NCBI GenBank assembly: GCA_050633505.1
Contig: JBOEGQ010000005.1
Span: forward strand, 150,378 to 214,377
From: UBA1672 sp050633505
GTDB lineage: Bacteria > Pseudomonadota > Alphaproteobacteria > Micavibrionales > Micavibrionaceae
Direction of reading: 5' to 3'
DNA length: 64,000 nucleotides
Positions 25,057 to 33,879 of this stretch are shown one piece after another (position 1 is the stretch's first letter; every line of letters begins with the position of its first letter). The notes beneath the pieces were generated by a model, which had not been told where the DNA came from, made no database searches, and was given only the letters and a program-made list of their open reading frames with translations. A program made the position numbers and the translations under genes.

Positions 25057-27426
25057 TTGGTATCGGTCGAGGATTCAACAGTTTATTGGGATATAGATGA
25101 GGACGGCTTTGCCGAGGCCACAGGTTGGGTTGCGCCGGATGATGGTTTGTTGGCGATTGATACCAATGGCGATGGAATTATCACGGATCACACGGAACTC
25201 TTTGGCGATACGATAGATGGTTTTACGGTACTGTCGGCCTATGACACCAATGGTGATAATGTTATTGATGCCAATGACGCGCAGTTTACCGAACTTCTGA
25301 TTTGGAAAGATGTTAATCAAAATGGATTTAGTGAAGCCGATGAACTGTACTCTCTTGCAGACTTTAACATCGTGAGTATTGATCTGAATGCCTCGACGCA
25401 TTCAAACCGTTATATCGAAGGGAATAGGATCAGCCATTCCAGTACCTACACCGTTGATGATGGTGCTTCAGGGGCGCAAACCTTTGAGATTGTTGATGCG
25501 TGGTTCACTTATGATGATGTGAATACCAACTTTGTTGGTGATTACACATTGGATCTTGCATCGTTGTTTGTAACGACATTGCGCGGTTACGGTAATTTGC
25601 CGGATCTGCATGTTGCAGCATCCATTGATAATGATACCACCGATCCAGATAGCTTGATGAGCTTGCTACAAGACTTCACCTTAACTAATTTTGATGATCT
25701 GTTTACGGATGATGCATCTATTATGGATCAGGTGCAGGGCATTCTTTTCCGTTGGGCGGGTGTTGACGGCGTTGATCCAAGCTCTCGCGGTGTTGTGGAT
25801 GGGCGTAAAGTTGAATTCCTTGAGGAGCTATTCGCCAGTGAATATCGTGATACGGGAAAAGATCCGGTTTTAATGGCGGCGCAGCAAGTAAACCGCACCT
25901 TTGATACCGCGCTCTATCCGATTGTCGGGATTTTGATGGCGCAAGGCGCGGGCGCGGCGCTGTTCAATGATGGTGTTTATTATAATCCTGCAACGGATAC
26001 GTTTGAGGGGTTCACTCATTTCAAACAGGATGCATTGGATGATCTGCTTGCGAAGTCTTTAGATGGTCATCAGGTTGATGATAAGACGGCATTCTGGATG
26101 AATATTGTGAATATGATTGATGCTTCTGTTGGTGTTGAAAATCTGGATGCGACATCTTTGGCGGCATTAGAAACGGCACTTTTCGCGAGTGATAATTCGT
26201 TATCTGTTCAGGATCTGGTTGACCGAATTGCAATGGATATTGCAAGCAATCTGGATTGGGCAGATACGGGGGAGTATCGAACTGGTACAAATGGCATAGA
26301 TATTCGCGATGGCACCATTGGTGATGATACTTATCATTCGGCCAGAGGTGATGATATTTTGAATGGTCATATTGGTAATGATCACCTTACCTCGACAAAT
26401 GGTGAGGATATCCTCAATGGTGGTCTTGGTGATGATACTTTGTCAGGCGGTGTTGCCAATGATAGCTACCTTTATTTTTCCGGTCACGGTAATGATACGA
26501 TCACCGATACAGGCGGTACAACCGATAAGATTGTCTTTGGCGATGGGATAAGCTTCTCGGATATTAGTTTTGTACGCGTTGGTTCATCTAAGCTCATCAT
26601 CCAGATTTCACCGAATGCGGGTGCAGGCTCTATTTTAATCAATAATGTTTTTAACTCCCCAGTCGAGATTTTGGAGTTTGCCGATGGTTCGACTGTGGCT
26701 TTAGCGGATCAGAGCTATACCTATATCGGTACGGATGATGGTGAAACCATCTACGGTACAAAAGTCGGCGCGGGAAGTAACGGTATTGACACGATATATG
26801 GCGGTGGCGGCGATGATATTATTTATGGCAAGACGGCGAGTAGCACATCAAGTGTGGCTGAAAACTATCTCTATGGCGGTGACGGTAACGACATAATCAA
26901 AGGGGATAAGGCATCCGATACCGCCTATGGCGATGCCGGAGATGACATTCTGAGCGGCCATAATGGTCATGATTTTCTGCATGGCGGTGATGGCATCGAT
27001 ACCCTAAATGGGCAGAATGGCAATGATATCTTATGGGGGGATGCCGGAGATGACATCCTTGATGGCGGTCTTGGAAACGATATCCTTTATGGCGGTGCTG
27101 GCGCAGATACTCTGACAGGGGACAAGAATGCAGATACCTTCGTTTTTGAAAGTGTAAATGCATTCGATGCCGTTGACACAATCACCGACTTCAAAACAAG
27201 TCAGAATGATAAGCTGGATGTATCGGATCTACTCTCTGGCTATGATCCAGTGACAGATGCGATCTCAGATTTCGTGCAGATCACTGACAGTGGATCAGAC
27301 AGTATTGTCTCTGTTGATGTTGATGGTGGTGCGGACAACTTTGTCCAGATTGCGACACTGAATAATGTAACTGGTCTTACAGACGAAGATGCGTTGCTTA
27401 CATCCGGTAACCTGATAGCAGCCTAA
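25057..27426 (+). CDS. RTX-type calcium-binding secreted protein, main part with type I secretion C-terminus
   Basis: The frame is open from before 25021; TTG at 25057 is only a nominal start. It begins with EF-hand-like acidic loops (LDLDGDG, DTNGDGIITD, YDTNGDNVIDANDA). A 300-residue middle region is common to alphaproteobacterial RTX proteins. Then come glycine-rich nonapeptide repeats (about residues 440-700: GGGGDDIIYG, GGDGNDII, GDAGDDILDGG, GGAGADTLTGD) that form a calcium beta-roll. The end (DTFVFES, DTITDF, LDVSDLL) is the type I secretion C-terminal target pattern. It would leave through a TolC-linked ABC exporter, but none is encoded in the window. Together with 24263-25027 it is one gene broken by a single-base shift. 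Activity unknown. Confidence 0.85.
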   Translation: MVSVEDSTVYWDIDEDGFAEATGWVAPDDGLLAIDTNGDGIITDHTELFGDTIDGFTVLSAYDTNGDNVIDANDAQFTELLIWKDVNQNGFSEADELYSLADFNIVSIDLNASTHSNRYIEGNRISHSSTYTVDDGASGAQTFEIVDAWFTYDDVNTNFVGDYTLDLASLFVTTLRGYGNLPDLHVAASIDNDTTDPDSLMSLLQDFTLTNFDDLFTDDASIMDQVQGILFRWAGVDGVDPSSRGVVDGRKVEFLEELFASEYRDTGKDPVLMAAQQVNRTFDTALYPIVGILMAQGAGAALFNDGVYYNPATDTFEGFTHFKQDALDDLLAKSLDGHQVDDKTAFWMNIVNMIDASVGVENLDATSLAALETALFASDNSLSVQDLVDRIAMDIASNLDWADTGEYRTGTNGIDIRDGTIGDDTYHSARGDDILNGHIGNDHLTSTNGEDILNGGLGDDTLSGGVANDSYLYFSGHGNDTITDTGGTTDKIVFGDGISFSDISFVRVGSSKLIIQISPNAGAGSILINNVFNSPVEILEFADGSTVALADQSYTYIGTDDGETIYGTKVGAGSNGIDTIYGGGGDDIIYGKTASSTSSVAENYLYGGDGNDIIKGDKASDTAYGDAGDDILSGHNGHDFLHGGDGIDTLNGQNGNDILWGDAGDDILDGGLGNDILYGGAGADTLTGDKNADTFVFESVNAFDAVDTITDFKTSQNDKLDVSDLLSGYDPVTDAISDFVQITDSGSDSIVSVDVDGGADNFVQIATLNNVTGLTDEDALLTSGNLIAA

Positions 27427-27447
27427 GATTATAATAACCTATTTTAA

Positions 27448-27478
27448 AGCCCCGCATTTAAGAGTGTGTGGCTTTTTT
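27448..27478 (+). terminator. Terminator after the RTX gene
   Basis: AGCCCCGCAT... and ...GTGTGGCT followed by TTTTTT. The 5' arm and flanks resemble the terminator inside the 164-bp repeats (AAAGCCCCGCAT), so this may be a decayed third copy of that end. Confidence 0.65.
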
Positions 27479-27746
27479 GTGTCATCATCATAGCTGTACT
27501 TTGCGTGGAAGACTTCTCAATTGTTGGTTTTGAGTAGTTTTTTGCCTATCCATTAGTGTTGTTTTTCTCATGTACACTGATTGATAGAGTAAGAAGCGAG
27601 ATGTAGATGTTTCCGGTTGGTGGTATATCGTCATCCTTTTTCACTGTTTTGTGATTTTACATTTTTCTCTCTTTGTGTTTATTTACATACTGGTTTGTGT
27701 GGGTATGTGTTTCTATCTTAAGTAATATAGGCAAAGGGTTGTATAT
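27479..27746. other. Intergenic stretch with no gene
   Basis: AT-rich and without an open frame of note. It probably holds the promoter for the TPR-AAA operon and may contain the unmarked right edge of the tRNA-Ala island. I see no repeat of the tRNA 3' end here. Confidence 0.5.
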
Positions 27747-28691
27747 ATGGGAACGGTTAATGTCCTGAGTGGTCGTCATTTGTTAAATGCCGGTAATATT
27801 CATGCGGCGGCAGAGGTCGCGCAAAGGGCGCTATCGGTTAACCCGACAGATTGTGATGCGTTGGAGTTACGCTTTGATTGCTTGTTCTATCAAAAGGATT
27901 ATAAAGCTGCCCGAGAGAAGGCGGAAGCGTGGTTGGAACATGATCCGGGAGTGCTAAAAGCACATGAATGTTTGATACAGGCCCTGTTCTGTCTTAAGGA
28001 TAAAAAGGCGAGCAGACAGGCCGTCGATGTATTAAAGAGCGGCTTTCCCTTGGCTCTGTTACAGCATAAGTTGTACGATGCCTTATACGATGTGCATTTC
28101 TCCAATGGTAAAGCCGCCCGAAAAATTCTTGAGGAGCTTTCAAAAGAATATCCGGAGGCTTATGCTCTTGTCAGGCTTCAAGCCGACGCCGCGTTTCAAC
28201 GTGATCAGATGTTTATGGGGTATCGCCTGTATCGTGAGGCCATTAAAATGGAGCCGACAGATGCCCTGACATGGCGCATGTATGCGGTGAATGCTTATCA
28301 CCTCATGCGTTATGGTGAGGCACGTAAGGCGGCGAGAAAAGCTTTAGAGCTTGATCCGTCTCTTGTAGAAATGAAATTGATTATAAGGCTTTCATGGCTT
28401 GTATATGTGCCGGTTTTCTATCTGGCGAGTCTTTTATCAACGTCCTATTTCTGTGCGTCAGAATTTCTGGGTAAGACATTGGGTATGGCGGTATCATTCT
28501 TTGCGGGATATATGTTTTTCGGGCCATTGATTATAAAGGCTCTGAAATGGTTATCTCTTTATGGGGTTGATGTATCTATATGGCACCTTTTGGGTGGGAT
28601 CTGCTTGTGGATTGTCATTGAACAGGGCACATTCACCATGATCGATAAGAAAAAAGTGAAGGTTAAGAATGTCGAGCTTTCAGATTATTAA
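27747..28691 (+). CDS. TPR protein with C-terminal membrane region, 314 aa
   Basis: ATG preceded by AAAGGG. Residues 1-215 are TPR units (NAGNIHAAAEVAQRALSVNPTD, YQKDYKAAREKAEAWLEHDPG, MRYGEARKAARKALELDPS). Two or three hydrophobic segments follow (about 222-245, 250-270, 280-300) and the tail is basic (DKKKVKVKNVE). It is the first gene of a run with the AAA ATPase (26 bp downstream) and a small membrane protein. It is likely a membrane-bound adaptor that presents clients to, or recruits, the ATPase. That is inference from domain type and neighbourhood. Confidence 0.75.
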   Translation: MGTVNVLSGRHLLNAGNIHAAAEVAQRALSVNPTDCDALELRFDCLFYQKDYKAAREKAEAWLEHDPGVLKAHECLIQALFCLKDKKASRQAVDVLKSGFPLALLQHKLYDALYDVHFSNGKAARKILEELSKEYPEAYALVRLQADAAFQRDQMFMGYRLYREAIKMEPTDALTWRMYAVNAYHLMRYGEARKAARKALELDPSLVEMKLIIRLSWLVYVPVFYLASLLSTSYFCASEFLGKTLGMAVSFFAGYMFFGPLIIKALKWLSLYGVDVSIWHLLGGICLWIVIEQGTFTMIDKKKVKVKNVELSDY

Positions 28692-28716
28692 ACATTGTAT
28701 TTAAAAGGGTGTGCCA

Positions 28717-29916
28717 ATGCTACCGACAGAAATTAAAACAATCGTTGATGTGCTAAAGAAAGATCCCGGAAATGACGGGATGTTTATGGCTCTCCTTGCG
28801 TTGCTTGGTAATGCACCGGACAGTACCGTTGTGGTGGAGGCATTAACCATTATAGAGCCCCATGATAATTTCAGTGATGAAAGTCGCGAAAAGGCGTTTA
28901 AGTTGCTTGAAAACGCAGAAGATAAGACATTGGCGGCTAAGTGGGGGCTGATCTCTGTTAATGTCGATGCAGGGCAAGGTGATAATGTTGTTTCACTGAG
29001 GTCGGGTGATACTGATGCAGATTCTGATCTGAGATTACAAACCCAAGATCGGCTTGGCCCTCAAATTACTTTTGATGATATTGGTGGTTTGGAAAATGTT
29101 AAAAGCCAGATACGCCGCAAAATTATTAAGCCATTTAACAATCCCGGGCTTTTTAAGAAATTCAAACGTCGCGCCGGAGGCGGGGTCTTGATGTATGGGC
29201 CACCGGGATGTGGCAAGACGATGATTGCGCGGGCATTGGCCAATGAGTGTAATGCACAATTTATAGAGGTTCGCGCGGCTGATATATGGGAGCAATGGCA
29301 AGGTGTCTCGGAAAAGCGGATTGCAGAATATTTTGCAAAGGCCAGAGCAAATGCGCCCGCAGTTCTATTTTTTGATGAAGTTGAGGCCTTGGCAATGCGC
29401 CGCCGTGGCGATGAAATGCGGGGGGTTACGACTGTTGTCTCGACATTCTTGAATGAAATGAATGGTTTTGGTGATGAGAATGAAGGTCTTTTATTTCTTG
29501 GTGCGACGAATGTGCCATGGTCTATAGACTCCGCGTTTCGTAGGCCCGGGCGTTTTGACCGGACAATTTTCGTGGCTCCGCCTGATCGTGTGGCGCGTGG
29601 TTTTATTTTGAAACTGCTATTGCAAGAGCGCCCTGTTGCAGATGACCTTGATACAAAGTTTATCGTTGAAAAGACTTCTGGGTTTTCCGGTGCGGATCTT
29701 GAGGCCTTGGTTGAAGCCGCAGTTGATTATGCAATAGATGATAGTGACCATGAAGATAATATTGCCTCATTAACGAATGAGCATTTTAAAGAAGCTTTTC
29801 AAGAGGTGCATTCATCAACAGGTGAATGGTTGGGGCTTGCCAAGAATTACAGTGAGTACGCCGCGCGTGACGGCATGTATGACGACCTGAAGGAATTTCT
29901 TAAGAAACATACTTAA
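28717..29916 (+). CDS. AAA-family ATPase (Cdc48/FtsH-type module), 399 aa
   Basis: ATG at 28717 has AAAAGGG at the right distance. The N-terminal 115 residues are helical and specific. A classic AAA module follows: DIGGLENVK (121-129), Walker A GPPGCGKT (161-168), Walker B LFFDE (217-221), sensor-1 GATN (262-265) and the SRH arginines in AFRRPGRFDR (273-282). The C-terminal small domain reads TSGFSGADLEALVEAA. There is no protease domain, so it is an unfoldase or remodelling enzyme. It is flanked by a TPR membrane protein and a four-helix membrane protein. Single AAA modules of this kind recur beside PspA/flotillin loci, and such an operon lies 1.3 kb away on the other strand. Confidence 0.9.
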   Translation: MLPTEIKTIVDVLKKDPGNDGMFMALLALLGNAPDSTVVVEALTIIEPHDNFSDESREKAFKLLENAEDKTLAAKWGLISVNVDAGQGDNVVSLRSGDTDADSDLRLQTQDRLGPQITFDDIGGLENVKSQIRRKIIKPFNNPGLFKKFKRRAGGGVLMYGPPGCGKTMIARALANECNAQFIEVRAADIWEQWQGVSEKRIAEYFAKARANAPAVLFFDEVEALAMRRRGDEMRGVTTVVSTFLNEMNGFGDENEGLLFLGATNVPWSIDSAFRRPGRFDRTIFVAPPDRVARGFILKLLLQERPVADDLDTKFIVEKTSGFSGADLEALVEAAVDYAIDDSDHEDNIASLTNEHFKEAFQEVHSSTGEWLGLAKNYSEYAARDGMYDDLKEFLKKHT

Positions 29917-29949
29917 AGCTAGTTGCTGTTAAACATTTCGGAGGGCTAA

Positions 29950-30459
29950 GTGCGCTACATATTATCAATGTCTTTGGGCTTTTTTCTATTAAGTATTCAG
30001 TCCGCTCACGCAACAAGCCTTCCGGGTATTGTTTCTCCGGTATGTTACACCTTCGGACTGGCAATCTTGGCTAGTGTTTATATTCGAGTTTATAGGGTGC
30101 GTTGCGGCAAGGATAAGTATCTATCCTTTAGGAAGTCATTTCGTAAAAACGCGATTTCTTTTTTTATGGTTGTACCTGTATATGGATTACTTCTTGTTTG
30201 GGATAATAGCGCCAGAAAGTTTAGCATTTTAGGAAAGAATCCGAATTATATAGAATCCATACCAGAAAGAACTCTGGTGCTTGCCCCGTATCTTCTTGCA
30301 CTCTATTTTGTTCTTTGTATTGTGAATCTAGTGGGGCAATGCTTGAGAAAGAGAAGAAACCCTGAGGATGGACATAGTGCTGTGGATGCCATTCGGTGGA
30401 GTCTTGTGCCTTTTCTTATTGTTCTCGCATCATTAGCTGTAACCATTTTTTCTAGCTAG
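29950..30459 (+). CDS. Small multi-pass membrane protein, 169 aa
   Basis: GTG start with GGAGG six bases upstream. The first helix could be a signal peptide (LGFFLLSIQSAHA). Three more helices follow (about 26-45, 68-85, 110-128) plus a last one at 148-167. The basic loop RVRCGKDKYLSFRKSFRKN is probably cytoplasmic. It is not recognised as a named family. It lies 33 bp after the AAA ATPase on the same strand and is probably its membrane partner or a third component of that operon. Confidence 0.65.
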   Translation: MRYILSMSLGFFLLSIQSAHATSLPGIVSPVCYTFGLAILASVYIRVYRVRCGKDKYLSFRKSFRKNAISFFMVVPVYGLLLVWDNSARKFSILGKNPNYIESIPERTLVLAPYLLALYFVLCIVNLVGQCLRKRRNPEDGHSAVDAIRWSLVPFLIVLASLAVTIFSS

Positions 30460-30468
30460 GATACGATA

Positions 30469-31140
30469 TCATATACGTTTGTTTTGTATCTTGTATAGAC
30501 ACCACAAAGTCAGTAACCCTGTGCCCATCCATAAACATACCCAAAATATCTGCGGGATTCCCGTCATGTCTGCCAATGCGGCATCATCTCCTCTATTTTG
30601 GATGAAGAGGAGGTTTATCGGGGTTTTGATGGCATCCAGAAGGATATAAATCCCTGAAAACTGAAGGAAATATCTTTCTATAAGGTAGCTGCGTGATCGT
30701 AACGCGATGATAAAGGGAATTAGGGTAATGCCCAGTACCAGAAATGTTGTGAAATCACGTACCCAAAGCAGGAGGCTGATACTGATTAAGCCGATGATCA
30801 GTAATGCAATCAGGAATGCATTTTTATCCTTCATGGCGCTTACGATGATATGGATTAATGCGCCCCATAAAATGGCACCGAAATACCCGGAAATTGTAAT
30901 CAGAAACAACCATCCGCCACGCGATACGCATAGACCTGATCCATCAAGATTGAGTTGTATAGAAATGATTTCTCCGCCTGTAATAATGGCGATTAATCCG
31001 TGGCTTATTTCGTGAAAAAATGTTTGCATCCATGAGAACGGGGTATGGAGAAGCGGAACTTGTGCAACAATGCAGGCTCCGATAATCATAAAGATAAAGG
31101 TCGTTCTTGGTTGCAGTTTTCTTTTGGATTTTTTCGTCAT
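30469..31140 (-). CDS. M50B-like membrane metalloprotease, 223 aa
   Basis: The zinc motif HEISH is in WMQTFFHEISHGLIAIITGG, next to the second hydrophobic segment, as in the M50/site-2-protease-like (M50B) group. Six or so hydrophobic segments cover the rest. Site-2 proteases release membrane-held regulators. No clear second motif (NxxPxxxxDG) is seen, so it could be an inactive or divergent member. It is transcribed on - after the flotillin operon but behind that operon's terminator, and convergent with the AAA operon. Confidence 0.75.
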   Translation of the reverse strand: MTKKSKRKLQPRTTFIFMIIGACIVAQVPLLHTPFSWMQTFFHEISHGLIAIITGGEIISIQLNLDGSGLCVSRGGWLFLITISGYFGAILWGALIHIIVSAMKDKNAFLIALLIIGLISISLLLWVRDFTTFLVLGITLIPFIIALRSRSYLIERYFLQFSGIYILLDAIKTPINLLFIQNRGDDAALADMTGIPQIFWVCLWMGTGLLTLWCLYKIQNKRI

Positions 31141-31150
31141 AATGATGCGT

Positions 31151-31183
31151 AAAAAAAAGAGAAGGCCTTACGAGAAGGCCTTC
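31151..31183 (-). terminator. Intrinsic terminator of the PspA-flotillin operon
   Basis: On the minus strand GAAGGCCTT (31183-31175) pairs perfectly with AAGGCCTTC (31169-31161), followed by T-rich TCTTTTTTTT. Confidence 0.9.
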
Positions 31184-31195
31184 TTGTGGGGATGT

Positions 31196-33040
31196 TTAAG
31201 ATGCTTTTGGTAGGTCATCATTGGGTGATGGCTTTGCCGTTGATGTTTTAGGGGCTTGTGCCTTTTTAGGCTTGGCGCTCTCTTTGTCGAAAACATCTGG
31301 CTTCTTCTTTGTCGATTTTGACTTCTTTTTTGTCTCGATCGCAGCCGGAGCAGATGGCTCTTCTTGATCTGCTTGTGCTACCAGATTTTCAGTAAAGCCG
31401 TTAAAATCACCGCCGGTTATACCAACTTCTTTCAGGAGGCTATCCAGCAAAGGTGCCTGTGCGCGGTATTTTAGGGCGCTGTTCATGACTTGATCTGCCA
31501 GATTGGTATTGGCCGGATATGCGTCGCCGACTGGTGCTCCACCGCCATTGGCTCCACCAAATCCGTTGAGCCCGTCAAGTTGTACGATCTTGATACCGTC
31601 AATATTTTCCATCGGTTTCGCACTTTCGCGGATAATATTTTCCAGGTTCTGGATGAGCTCAAGTTTAACCTGCATGCTGATTTGTTCATCAGAGAGTAGG
31701 TTTGCCGCTTCGTTGATTGCACGCTTACCTTCCGCATCCACGCGATAGCGAATTTCTGCTGCTTCTGCACGTAGTTTTTCGGCGTCCGCTTCACCTTGTG
31801 CGGTTTCACGTATGGCCTCTGCATCATCGGATGCGGCTTGTTTCTGTGCCTCTGCTTCAACCTTGATTTTGATCGCTTCGCGTTCCGCTTCTTTTGCTGC
31901 TTCGATCAATTCGATTTGTTTCTGACGATCTGCAATTTCAGTTTCACGTGCGGTTACAACTTTTTCCTCTGCTTCAACCGCTTTGGCACGCGCTTCGTCT
32001 GCTTCGGCTTTGGCAACAGATTGCTCTTTGGACTTTTCTGCAACTGCGATATCGCGGTTTTGGCTTGCGATCTCAACAGTTTTGGCTTTCTCAACTTCTT
32101 GTGTTTCGATTACACGTTGTTTTGTAATGCGTTCCTCTTCAATTGAGCGATCTGCAATAATCTTGGCTTGTTGCACTTCTTTTTCAGCCGTAATTTTGGC
32201 TTCTTCGGCTTCGCGTTGTTTTGAGGCCTGCTCTTTTGCAATTTCTGAAGTTTGTGATGCACGGCGAATTTCAATTTCACGTTCTTGCGCAAGACGTGCA
32301 TATTCTTCTTCACGTGAAATTTTTAAGCTTTCTTGCTCAGTCTCCAGGTTTTTATTTTTAATCTGGATGTTTGTGTCTTGCTCAATATCATTACGGATCT
32401 TACGGCGTGCCTCGATTTCTTCGGTAAGGCGCGTTAACCCTTGTGCATCAAATGCGTTATTCGGGTTGAAGAATTCCATGCTTGTCTGGTCAAGGCCTGT
32501 TAATGAAACTGTTTCAAGTTCCAGACCGTTTTTAAGAAGGTCTTCACTTACAACGTTTTGTACTTTCTGAACAAAGTTTACGCGTTTTTCGTGTAGTTCT
32601 TCCATACTCATTTCTGCCGCGACAGAGCGCAAAGCATCAACAAACTTACCTTCAACCAGCTCTTTAAGTTGCTCAGGACGCATCGTTTTCTGTCCTAAGG
32701 TTTGCGCCGCGTTCGAGATGGATTCCTTTACCGGTTGTACGCGAACATAGAATTCTGCCACAACATCAACACGCATGCGGTCACGCGTAATCAAGGCCTG
32801 TTCATTGGAACGATTGACTGCCAGACGAAGTGTGTTCATGTTTACCGGAATTATTTCGTGTAGAACGGGGAATTGTAGTGCACCACCATTCATGATGACC
32901 TTTTCACCACCAAAGCCTGTTCTGACGAAAGAGATTTCTTTTGATGCTCTGCGATACAGGCGTGTTAAAATCATCCCGATTGTTAACAGCGCAAAAATTA
33001 TTGTGCCCGCGTAAACTGCTATATTCAACATACCGTCCAT
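31196..33040 (-). CDS. Flotillin/band-7 family protein (YqiK-like), 614 aa
   Basis: Membrane-microdomain scaffold. A single N-terminal helix (about 4-25) is followed by a band-7/SPFH domain (SFVRTGFGGEKVIMNGGALQ, HEIIPVNMNTLRLAV). A very long charged coiled coil (about 200-460) is rich in EAE and KAE repeats (EAEEAKITAEKEVQQAKI). The flotillin C-terminal part (RYRVDAEGKRAINEAANLL) then leads to a lysine-rich tail with KKKSKSTKKK. Start ambiguity: Met1 or Met4. It is the last gene of the RHH-PspA-YqiJ-flotillin operon. The pairing of YqiK-like flotillin with a YqiJ-like OB-fold membrane protein is well known in E. coli. Confidence 0.93.
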   Translation of the reverse strand: MDGMLNIAVYAGTIIFALLTIGMILTRLYRRASKEISFVRTGFGGEKVIMNGGALQFPVLHEIIPVNMNTLRLAVNRSNEQALITRDRMRVDVVAEFYVRVQPVKESISNAAQTLGQKTMRPEQLKELVEGKFVDALRSVAAEMSMEELHEKRVNFVQKVQNVVSEDLLKNGLELETVSLTGLDQTSMEFFNPNNAFDAQGLTRLTEEIEARRKIRNDIEQDTNIQIKNKNLETEQESLKISREEEYARLAQEREIEIRRASQTSEIAKEQASKQREAEEAKITAEKEVQQAKIIADRSIEEERITKQRVIETQEVEKAKTVEIASQNRDIAVAEKSKEQSVAKAEADEARAKAVEAEEKVVTARETEIADRQKQIELIEAAKEAEREAIKIKVEAEAQKQAASDDAEAIRETAQGEADAEKLRAEAAEIRYRVDAEGKRAINEAANLLSDEQISMQVKLELIQNLENIIRESAKPMENIDGIKIVQLDGLNGFGGANGGGAPVGDAYPANTNLADQVMNSALKYRAQAPLLDSLLKEVGITGGDFNGFTENLVAQADQEEPSAPAAIETKKKSKSTKKKPDVFDKESAKPKKAQAPKTSTAKPSPNDDLPKAS

Positions 33041-33121
33041 TATGTGTACTCCTAAAATATTATATGTTTTAAACTCATTTTTTATTTATTCAGTAGAACG
33101 TATATCGTTCCTGTGAATTCT

Positions 33122-33835
33122 TTATGCGCCGTTATCAAGCGCTTTATTCTCTGGGTGGATGGCAGAAAATATGTTGCCATCCTTTTTAACCAACAAGACC
33201 GTTGATCCGGCCTTTAATATTGTCTCGTCTTCGTCAGGGACAACATGGATGTAATGTTCTTTTCCGTGCTGATCGCGCACTTTTGCGCTTGCCGGTGTGC
33301 CTTGTGATGCATCGCCCAATGTTAAAACCGCCATGCGTCCGATAAAGCTGTCACTGGATACCGCGTCGGTTTCATCCTTTGGGATAATGGCATGCAATGC
33401 ACCACCGCAAACACGAACAAAGGGAAGCGCGGCGAAAAATGCCGGGATAATGGCGATAAAGGCCGGTAACATAAATCCAATTCCACTATAAAGGGTTTGT
33501 TGGATAAACAGGCCTGATAATCCGAACCCGACCAGAAAGACGATTAATAGGATAAGGGCAGGGACTTTTCCAACGCGTAACCAACTTAAAAACTGTCCGA
33601 ATGCGCCCGGACTTGCAATAAGTGTTGAGGGGGTGTCCAGATCTGTCCCGATGCTATCTGTGCCAAGATCAATATCCAGATCGGGGATATCGAAGTCAGG
33701 TAAAATACTGTCAACAAGGCTGGATACTCCAAATCCCAATAGCGTTCCCACACCTTCGATGAAGGCAATCACAAACATAACTGTTAAAGCCACAGTAAAG
33801 GGAAGTGTTTCGGGCGCCAGTAATAATTCAAACAT
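33122..33835 (-). CDS. YqiJ-like (DUF1449, NfeD-type OB-fold) membrane protein
   Basis: The 237-residue protein has an N-terminal helix (LPFTVALTVMFVIAFIEGVG), two or three central helices (about 95-150: VPALILLIVFLVGFGLSGLF) and a C-terminal OB-fold-like beta domain (IGRMAVLTLGDASQGTPASAKV, EHYIHVVP, TVLLVKKDG). That is the YqiJ/DUF1449 plan. Such proteins partner with flotillins to organise membrane domains. It sits between pspA and the flotillin in one operon, with spacings of 44 and 81 bp. Confidence 0.88.
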   Translation of the reverse strand: MFELLLAPETLPFTVALTVMFVIAFIEGVGTLLGFGVSSLVDSILPDFDIPDLDIDLGTDSIGTDLDTPSTLIASPGAFGQFLSWLRVGKVPALILLIVFLVGFGLSGLFIQQTLYSGIGFMLPAFIAIIPAFFAALPFVRVCGGALHAIIPKDETDAVSSDSFIGRMAVLTLGDASQGTPASAKVRDQHGKEHYIHVVPDEDETILKAGSTVLLVKKDGNIFSAIHPENKALDNGA

Positions 33836-33879
33836 ATTCAGCCTTGTCTATCTTTCGTTAATATGAGCACTATTTGCTC

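Noticed and set aside
25000..25060. Programmed -1 frameshift signal in the RTX gene
   Set aside because: No X-XXY-YYZ slippery heptamer and no obvious downstream stem; a simple indel or sequencing error is more likely.
27427..27746. Right attachment site of the tRNA-Ala island
   Set aside because: I looked for a second copy of the tRNA 3' end (GATCCCGCTAGGGTCC) and found none here or further right; the boundary is unresolved.
31796..32570. Long open frames on + opposite the flotillin gene
   Set aside because: Cys/Phe/Ser-rich shadows produced by the repetitive Ala/Glu codons of the coiled coil; no ribosome site and no family.
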